From assembly GCA_049522755.1 (NCBI GenBank), contig JBEKNN010000001.1, forward strand, positions 1 to 64,000: DNA of 64,000 nucleotides, written 5' to 3'. Below are positions 58,376 to 64,000 of the stretch, one piece after another. The translations under genes and the position numbers were made by a program. This DNA is from PALSA-243 sp049522755 (GTDB taxonomy: Bacteria; Acidobacteriota; Terriglobia; Bryobacterales; Bryobacteraceae). The notes under the pieces were generated by a model. That model searched no databases, was not told where the DNA came from, and saw only the letters and a list, made by a program, of their open reading frames with translations. Numbering within the stretch: the first letter of the stretch is position 1; every line of letters begins with the position of its first letter.

Positions 58376-61360
58376 ATGCTTTGTAAAACATTAACAGACG
58401 TTTCGAGATCCGCAGGCCGCTACGGGCGTTCGCGCTGGCTTTTCACTCTTCTGGCCGGCGCCGGCTTGGCGGGCTTTGGGTTTCTGGCGATGGCGCCGGA
58501 CTATCTTCCGGTCCACGCGCAGAACCGCATGACCTTCTCGAAGGCGTCGACGGATAGCGGACACATTGCGCTCGGCCTCGCCCTCCGCAAGCTCAGCGTC
58601 TCCGGCACTTTCCTGCAGGCGCCCGCCCATCCCGATGACGAAACCAACGCGCTCTTCACGTATTTCGGATACGGCATGGGCCTGCGCGTAATCGACGTGC
58701 AGAACAACCGCGGCGATGGCGGCCAGAACGAAATTGGCCCCGAGCTATTCCGCGACATCGCCGTCCTGCGCACCTCTGAGCTGCTCTCGGCGCACCGCAT
58801 CGATGGCGCCGAGCAGTACTTCACGCGCGCCATCGACTACGGCTACTCGTTCGATCCCGAGGAAGTGATTACCAAGTGGGGCCGCAAGGATATCGTCGGC
58901 GACTACGTCCGGCTGTGGCGCACGCTCCGCCCCGACGTCATCGTGACCATGAACATTCAGGGGCGCGGCGGCGACCGCGCGCATGAGGCCACCACCGTGC
59001 TCGTTCGCGAGTCGTTCCGCGCTGCCGGCGATCCTTCGATGTATCCCGAACAGTTGCAGGAAGGCTTGCGGCCCTGGCAGCCGAAGAAGCTGTATTTTGC
59101 CGGTGCGCTGGCCGTCCCAGGCGAAGCTCCCGCCGGCGGCCGCGGTGGACGCGGACGCGGCGGCGCGGCGCAAGGCGCGGATGCGGCCAAACTCACCACG
59201 GTCGGCACCGAGGCGTACGATGAGTTGCTCGGCCGCACCTACGCCGAAATCGCCACCGACGCGCATAGCTTTCACAAGTGCCAGGGCACCGGTGTAGGCG
59301 GCGGCGGCGCATTCGGCGGACGCGGTGGAGGCGGCGGACGTGGTGGCGCAGCCCCGGATGCCGGACGCGGCGGCGCCGTCGCCGATGCCGGGCGTGGCGC
59401 AGCCGTAGCCGATGCCGGACGTGGTGGCGCGCCGGCCGGGCGCGGCGGCGGATTCGGCGGCGGCCGCGGTTATTCGCTGGTCGATACCACTCTCGCGGGG
59501 CAGATGCAGAAGCAGGAATCGTCCTTATTCGAAGGCATCGACACCAGCCTGACCTCGATTGCGCAGTACGCCGGGCCCAATCCGCCCGCGGCGTTGACCG
59601 CCGGATTAGCCGCTATCCTTGGTGAGGCGAAGCTCGCTCAAAACGTGTTTGCCGACGGCAACGATCCTGGCGCCGCGGCTCCGGTCGAAGCCGGCCTCGC
59701 GGCCGTGCGGACGCTTCGCGCACAGCTTCCCGGCATGGGGCTCAGCGATTCGGCGCGCTACGAAATCGATTTCCGTCTCAAGCTCAAGGAGCGCGACTAT
59801 GAGGATGCCGTACTCGCCGCCCATGATGTAACTTTCGAAGCCGTAGCGGACGATGGGCTGGTGATCGATGGACAGCCGGTGCGTCTCTCGTTCGAGGCCT
59901 TGAACCACGGCGCAACGGATGTCACCGTGTCCCGCGTCGATATCGCCGGCTTTGACGACCCTGCCAGCTGCAAGCCGGGTGACGCGAAAAAGGGCGCCGT
60001 TTACACCTGCGCTTCGGAAGCTCATATCCCCAAGAATGCGAAGTCAACCACGCCTTACTTCAGCGATAACTACTGGAAACATCCGGAGAACCAGGCGATC
60101 CAGATTTTCGACCCCAGTGTCCCGTTCGGCGTTCCCTTCGCCCCCACGCCCTTCCGCGTCACGTTCCATCTGAAGGCGGGCGATGCCGAAGTCACCAAAG
60201 AAGTGCCGGTTGAATATCGCTACATGAAGGATATTTACTTCGGCGACAAGCGCATGGAGCTGAACGTAGTCCCGGCATTTTCCGTGCAGGTCACTCCAAC
60301 CCTCGCCGTGATTCCGGCCGCCGCTGGAGCAGCCGCGAAACCTATTGAGCGCGAGGTCCACGTCACCGTCACCAATGGCACTAAGGGCGCCGCACAAGCC
60401 AACGTCGCGCTTGAATTGCCGGCGGGATGGAAGGTCACTCCCGCCACCGTGCCGATCGCCTTCGGGCACGAGGACGAATCGCTATCGGCCCGTTTCCAGA
60501 TCACCGCTCCGGCGCAGATCAAGGTGGGCGAATACACTCTGCACGCGGTAGTAACTTCGTCTGTAACCGGCGACATGAAGTTCACCAGCGGATATCACGA
60601 GATTGAGTACCCGCACATTCAGCGGCGGCAAGTCATCGAGCCGGCCGAGGTCTCACTCAAAGTGGTTGACGTAAAGACCACCCCGAATCTTAACGTAGGT
60701 TACATTATCGGCGTAGGCGACCAGGTTCCGCCCGCGCTCGAGCAGTTAGGCGCCAAGGTGAGTTACATCGACCAGGATGAATTGGCCTGGGGCGATCTCT
60801 CGAAGCACGATGTAATCGTTACCGGCGTCCGCGCGTATGAACGGCGCGCCGATCTTCGCGCCTACAACCGCCGCCTGCTCGATTTCGTCGAGCGCGGCGG
60901 CACCGTCATCGTCCAGTACAACAAAATGGAATTCAACCAGGGCGAATACGGCCCATATCCCGCGAAGGTCAGTGGGAACCGGGTGTCGGACGAGTTAGTC
61001 CCCGTCAATGTGTTAGTGCCTGCGGACCCGGTATTCAACTTCCCGAATAAGATCGGCCCCGCCACCTGGGCGAACTGGACGCAGGAGCGCGGCCTTTATT
61101 TCCTCGGCGACAAAGACCCGAAGTATGTCGATCTTGTCTCGATGGTAGATTCATTCAAGGACAATCCGGGAGTCAAGCTCGGGTCGTTGGTGGAAGCCAA
61201 ATACGGCAAGGGACGGTGGCTCTATGTCGGTCTCGGCCTCTGGCGTCAACTACCGGCCGGAACCGACGGCGCATACCAGTTGTTAGCCAACTTAATCAGT
61301 CTGCCGAAGGCGCCCGCTCAAGGAACGCCCGCAAAAAAGACCATAGCGGCAGCGCGTTGA
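58376..61360 (+). CDS. large secreted PIG-L/LmbE-type deacetylase with Gly/Arg-rich repeats and C-terminal ThuA-like part
   Basis: A 994-residue protein with an N-terminal signal anchor and the PIG-L core: APAHPDDET (H85-D87 area) and GRGGDRAHEATTVLVRE. PIG-L enzymes remove acetyl groups from N-acetylglucosamine-type sugars, using zinc. The C-terminal ~250 residues (QLGAKVSYIDQDELAWGDLS to GKGRWLYVGLGLWRQLPAG) resemble a ThuA/GATase-like domain. Between the core and the rest are Gly/Arg-rich stretches, with three 27-base tandem units (DAGRGGAVA type) at 59357-59437. Linked with the TonB receptor, it may process imported or surface glycans. Confidence 0.8.
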   Translation: MLCKTLTDVSRSAGRYGRSRWLFTLLAGAGLAGFGFLAMAPDYLPVHAQNRMTFSKASTDSGHIALGLALRKLSVSGTFLQAPAHPDDETNALFTYFGYGMGLRVIDVQNNRGDGGQNEIGPELFRDIAVLRTSELLSAHRIDGAEQYFTRAIDYGYSFDPEEVITKWGRKDIVGDYVRLWRTLRPDVIVTMNIQGRGGDRAHEATTVLVRESFRAAGDPSMYPEQLQEGLRPWQPKKLYFAGALAVPGEAPAGGRGGRGRGGAAQGADAAKLTTVGTEAYDELLGRTYAEIATDAHSFHKCQGTGVGGGGAFGGRGGGGGRGGAAPDAGRGGAVADAGRGAAVADAGRGGAPAGRGGGFGGGRGYSLVDTTLAGQMQKQESSLFEGIDTSLTSIAQYAGPNPPAALTAGLAAILGEAKLAQNVFADGNDPGAAAPVEAGLAAVRTLRAQLPGMGLSDSARYEIDFRLKLKERDYEDAVLAAHDVTFEAVADDGLVIDGQPVRLSFEALNHGATDVTVSRVDIAGFDDPASCKPGDAKKGAVYTCASEAHIPKNAKSTTPYFSDNYWKHPENQAIQIFDPSVPFGVPFAPTPFRVTFHLKAGDAEVTKEVPVEYRYMKDIYFGDKRMELNVVPAFSVQVTPTLAVIPAAAGAAAKPIEREVHVTVTNGTKGAAQANVALELPAGWKVTPATVPIAFGHEDESLSARFQITAPAQIKVGEYTLHAVVTSSVTGDMKFTSGYHEIEYPHIQRRQVIEPAEVSLKVVDVKTTPNLNVGYIIGVGDQVPPALEQLGAKVSYIDQDELAWGDLSKHDVIVTGVRAYERRADLRAYNRRLLDFVERGGTVIVQYNKMEFNQGEYGPYPAKVSGNRVSDELVPVNVLVPADPVFNFPNKIGPATWANWTQERGLYFLGDKDPKYVDLVSMVDSFKDNPGVKLGSLVEAKYGKGRWLYVGLGLWRQLPAGTDGAYQLLANLISLPKAPAQGTPAKKTIAAAR
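59357..59437 (+). repeat. three in-frame 27-base tandem repeats in the PIG-L gene
   Basis: Units start at 59357, 59384 and 59411, each GATGCCGGACGCGG-like and coding DAGRG-hydrophobic residues. The units differ slightly. Number changes would alter a flexible linker and leave the frame intact. Confidence 0.8.
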
Positions 61361-61415
61361 ATGCCTAAAGGCCAAGACCAGTAGGTTATGTGGTGACAGA
61401 AGCCGCCAGAAGTAC

Positions 61416-61455
61416 GTGGCGCACGCAGGGGCCCAGAGGGCACCCCGTGCGCCAC
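61416..61455 (+). other. long hairpin before argH
   Basis: GTGGCGCACG (61416-61425) and CGTGCGCCAC (61446-61455) are perfect 10-base arms around a 20-base loop. The arm sequence TGCGTGCGCCAC also occurs in repeats D1 and D2, so this is related to that family. It ends 14 bases before the argH start and may affect its translation. Confidence 0.65.
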
Positions 61456-61469
61456 AAAGTGGAAACCCG

Positions 61470-62927
61470 ATGACCAGATTCGCTCCCGAGTACGTCAAGT
61501 ACGTACTCAACGACAACTTCGAAGACGCCAAGTCGCAGCTACTGTCTCCCTTGATGGCAATCCACTATGCGCACTTAGTGATGCTGGCGGCGCAGGGCAT
61601 CATATCGCCCGCCGACGCCCACGCCATCCGCGCTGCGCTCGATTCCATATCGCAGGACGAAGTCCGGCGAGCGCCATTCGACGACAGTTGTGAAGACCTG
61701 TTCTACTACGTCGAGCGTCTGATCGTCGATGCCTGCGGCGAAGACATCGCCGGACGTCTGCATACCGCGCGCAGCCGCAACGACATCGATATGACGATGT
61801 ACCGCATGCGTCAGCGGGAGTTAGTGCTCGAGCTGCTCGCCGCCACCTTCGAGCTGCGCCGCTCTCTGCTCCACCTGGTCAGCCGCCACCACGAGACCAT
61901 CTTCGCGGTCCACACGCACACGCAGCGCGCGCAGCCGACCACCGTTGCGCACTACCTGCTGGCCGTCGTCGAGCAGCTCGAGCGCGACGCCGCGCGGCTG
62001 ACGGCCGCGTATCAGCGCACCAACCGCAATCCCCTGGGGGCGTGCGCCATCACCGGCACGGGCTTCCCGATTGACCGCCATCTCACATCCAACCTGTTAG
62101 GCTTTTTCGGAGCCACCGTCAACACCTACGGCAGCATCGCCACGGTGGATTATCTGCTCGAAAGCACCTCGGCCGCGGCCGTGCTGCTGGCCGGCTTCGG
62201 CCGGTTCGTGCAGGATCTGCTGCTGTGGAGCACCGCCGAGTTTCACTACGTGCGCTTCGGCGACGGCTTCGTGCAATCGAGCAGCATCATGCCGCAGAAG
62301 CGCAACCCGGTGGCCATGGAGCACGCCCGCGCCATCGCCAGCAAGGCGCTCGGCCAGACGCAGGCCATCTTCACCAGCATCCACAACACTCCGTTCGGCG
62401 ACATCGTGGATACTGAGGACGACCTTCAGCCGCTGGTATTCTCGATGTTCCGCGATGCCACGCGGGCCATCCGGATTGTCGCCGCCGCCATGACCACCGC
62501 GGAGTTCGACGCCGCCCAACTGGAAGCGCGCGCCGGGGAAGGTTGGACCACGCTCACCGAACTGGCGGACACGCTGGCGCGCGATCATGATCTGCCCTTC
62601 CGGACCGCGCACGCGGTCGCCGGACGAGTGATGGCCGCCCGCGAGCGGCATCCCGATCGTCCGCTCGGCGAGTTGCTGGCCGAGGCGTCGAGCACGCTGC
62701 CCGGCGGCCCGCTTGCCTACTCCGACGCCGCACTCACCACGATTCTGAGCCCCCGCTACTTCGTGACCGTGCGCCGGACGCTGGGCGGACCCGCGCCGGA
62801 GGAAACTGCGCGCGCCGCCAGAGTTTCACAAGCGCAGCTCGATGCCGACGAGGCGTGGCGCAGCCGTACGGCCGGCGCACTGGCCGATGCCGAACGTACA
62901 TTGGCGGAGCGTAGCGCTGTGCTCTGA
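61470..62927 (+). CDS. argH: argininosuccinate lyase-type enzyme
   Basis: A 485-residue lyase of the fumarase/aspartase superfamily with the signature SSSIMPQKRNPV, THTQRAQPTTVAHYLLAVVE and TARSRNDIDMTMYRMRQREL. ArgH splits argininosuccinate to arginine and fumarate in arginine synthesis. The start at 61470 has GGAAA upstream. No other arg gene is adjacent; the first residues (MTRFAPEYVKYVLNDNFEDA) deviate from E. coli ArgH, so a relative with another substrate cannot be excluded. Confidence 0.85.
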   Translation: MTRFAPEYVKYVLNDNFEDAKSQLLSPLMAIHYAHLVMLAAQGIISPADAHAIRAALDSISQDEVRRAPFDDSCEDLFYYVERLIVDACGEDIAGRLHTARSRNDIDMTMYRMRQRELVLELLAATFELRRSLLHLVSRHHETIFAVHTHTQRAQPTTVAHYLLAVVEQLERDAARLTAAYQRTNRNPLGACAITGTGFPIDRHLTSNLLGFFGATVNTYGSIATVDYLLESTSAAAVLLAGFGRFVQDLLLWSTAEFHYVRFGDGFVQSSSIMPQKRNPVAMEHARAIASKALGQTQAIFTSIHNTPFGDIVDTEDDLQPLVFSMFRDATRAIRIVAAAMTTAEFDAAQLEARAGEGWTTLTELADTLARDHDLPFRTAHAVAGRVMAARERHPDRPLGELLAEASSTLPGGPLAYSDAALTTILSPRYFVTVRRTLGGPAPEETARAARVSQAQLDADEAWRSRTAGALADAERTLAERSAVL

Positions 62928-63049
62928 ACGCCTTCACCGGATCTCCGGCTCTGTCTCAAAATTTACAAAATAATTTGCTACCCCCTGTAACCTTTTATGT
63001 GTAACCATATTGGTGGGCGTAGGCGGTATGCACCGAGAGGAGCAGGAAT

Positions 63050-63868
63050 ATGCGTAACCAGGGATTTCGTAACGCGTTTTTAGCGATTGGCGCGGCTCTG
63101 TTGGCCGGCAGTGCGCTTTGGGCGGATGCAGCGGCGGGTATGGCCGCTTTCAAGAAGGGCGATTATCAGGCGGCCTTCAAGGAATGGAAAGCGGCGGCGG
63201 ATAAAGGCCAGCCCGAAGCGCAGTACGATCTGGGGCTGCTGTATGCCAAAGGATTGGGCGTGCAGCGCGACCTGCAGATAGCGCAGCAATGGTATGAAGC
63301 GGCGGCGGCGCAGGGGAACGCGCAAGCCGAGTATACGCTGGGCCAAATGTACGCCCAAGGCTGGGGAATTCCCGCCAACGAGGCCAGTACGCTGCGCTGG
63401 ATGGAAATGGCTAATGGCTCAAACAACGATAACCAGGATGATCCGGGTTGGTTGGCCATTGAAGGTTACGGCACGGCTACCGATTTCACCAAAGCCGCTT
63501 ATTGGTACCGGCTGGCGGCGGACCAGGGACACGCGGAAGCGCAATACGATTTAGCCCGTCTGTATTCTGACGGCAAGGGCGTACCGCGCGACCAGACGGA
63601 GGCGTTCAAGCTCGCCCAGAAGTCCGCCATGCAGGGCTACGCGCCCGCGGCGGCTCGCCTGGGTTGGCGCTATGAAACCGGCCGCGGCGTGGAAAAGGAC
63701 GAGTCGCAAGCCTTCTTCTGGTGGACCGTGGCCGCGCGGCACGGGGAAAAGTCGGCTGAGAAAGCGCGCATCGAGTTAGCGGGCAAGTTGCCCCCGGCGG
63801 TTGTGGCCGCGGCTGAGCAAAAGGCGGTAGCCTGGCAGCCCACCAAGCCGATGATGGCCAAAAAGTAG
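63050..63868 (+). CDS. Sel1-repeat (SLR) secreted protein
   Basis: A 272-residue protein with a signal peptide (NAFLAIGAALLAGSALWADA) and five Sel1 repeats of ~36 residues (AQYDLGLLYAKGLGVQRDLQ, AEYTLGQMYAQGWGIPANEA, AQYDLARLYSDGKGVPRDQT and others). Sel1/TPR-like repeats mediate protein-protein contacts. AGGAG lies shortly before the start. No enzyme domain is visible. It could link to surface or signal proteins in the periplasm. Confidence 0.87.
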   Translation: MRNQGFRNAFLAIGAALLAGSALWADAAAGMAAFKKGDYQAAFKEWKAAADKGQPEAQYDLGLLYAKGLGVQRDLQIAQQWYEAAAAQGNAQAEYTLGQMYAQGWGIPANEASTLRWMEMANGSNNDNQDDPGWLAIEGYGTATDFTKAAYWYRLAADQGHAEAQYDLARLYSDGKGVPRDQTEAFKLAQKSAMQGYAPAAARLGWRYETGRGVEKDESQAFFWWTVAARHGEKSAEKARIELAGKLPPAVVAAAEQKAVAWQPTKPMMAKK

Positions 63869-63892
63869 ACCGGGCATGGGATACTGTGATCG

Positions 63893-64000
63893 ATGCGCAA
63901 GACGCTTTGGATCGCAGTATCGCTCGCTCTAAGCCTGACCATTGCCGGGTGTTCCTCCAGTAGCTCGAGTGGACCGAAGGAAGAGACCAAGGCCGGCCCA
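63893..64000 (+). CDS. lipoprotein, 3' partial
   Basis: The first 36 residues are in the window: MRKTLWIAVSLALSLTIAGC, SSSSSSGPKEETKAGP. The lipobox LTIAGC is followed by a Ser-rich linker typical of secreted lipoproteins. The gene runs out of the window, so the domain is not seen. It starts 24 bases after the Sel1-protein stop and is probably co-transcribed. Confidence 0.8.
   Translation, partial: MRKTLWIAVSLALSLTIAGCSSSSSSGPKEETKAGP

Noticed and set aside
1..64000. tRNA or rRNA genes
   Set aside because: I looked for tRNA-like cloverleaf features and conserved rRNA stretches by eye and saw none; a dedicated search could still find one.

Overview
The window looks like a chromosomal segment of an Acidobacteriota member, most like the Solibacter/Bryobacter group. 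This is inferred from gene content and not from a marker gene: no rRNA or tRNA is visible. The pointers are an Oar-like TonB-dependent receptor with an N-terminal carboxypeptidase-regulatory domain, an 884-residue MacB/FtsX-type permease beside a PadR regulator, an ASPIC/UnbV (CRTAC1-like) repeat protein, exosortase with EpsI, several DinB proteins, a secreted 3-keto-disaccharide hydrolase-type (DUF1080) protein, high GC and many dispersed GC-rich palindromes. The DNA is a mosaic of housekeeping genes (infA, cspA, purC, cvpA, gph, polA, argH, glpK/glpF), polymer and sugar genes, regulators, toxin-antitoxin pairs and a notable number of decayed genes.

Layout. 1-5.3 kb: end of a CRTAC1-like protein, a secreted beta-helix protein, cspA and infA with structured leaders, and a ClpB-type AAA+ ATPase fused to a receiver domain. 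5.3-7.6 kb (minus): ECF sigma factor, zinc-motif anti-sigma factor and a secreted protein of unknown function. 7.7-9.7 kb: thiolase plus mini-DUF35 partner, then vapBC. 9.8-18.2 kb: glpK-glpF, a PEP-CTERM-like secreted protein, then a GH38 alpha-mannosidase, LacI regulator and SDR dehydrogenase, with a perfect LacI-type palindrome before the mannosidase. 18.2-22.8 kb: exosortase-EpsI facing an LpxL-type acyltransferase and a hybrid kinase that lacks its phospho-accepting histidine. 22.8-28.6 kb (minus): two PadR/ABC export modules. 28.9-32.8 kb: an aspartyl-protease-like secreted protein, then a decaying stretch with hicB, a hicA broken by an amber codon and a shredded BON-domain gene. 32.8-40 kb: DUF1080 protein, DinB, Gfo/Idh oxidoreductase, cytochrome c, an S41-family pseudoprotease and a tight purC-cvpA-fis-like-gph-yfiT operon. 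40-43 kb: truncated genes fused to each other, two small hypothetical genes and a second vapBC pair. 43-64 kb: polA, hypothetical secreted proteins, NADAR-domain protein, esterase, ROK repressor, large PHP-like protein, TonB receptor, PIG-L deacetylase, ArgH, Sel1 protein and the start of a lipoprotein.

The most unusual content is (i) pseudoenzymes whose reading frames are intact (S41 without Ser/Lys, kinase without His), (ii) the AAA+/receiver fusion, (iii) families of dispersed double-hairpin repeats shared between distant intergenic spaces, and (iv) a series of gene remnants with recognisable deletion junctions, some next to those repeats. No CRISPR array, complete insertion sequence or prophage is visible.
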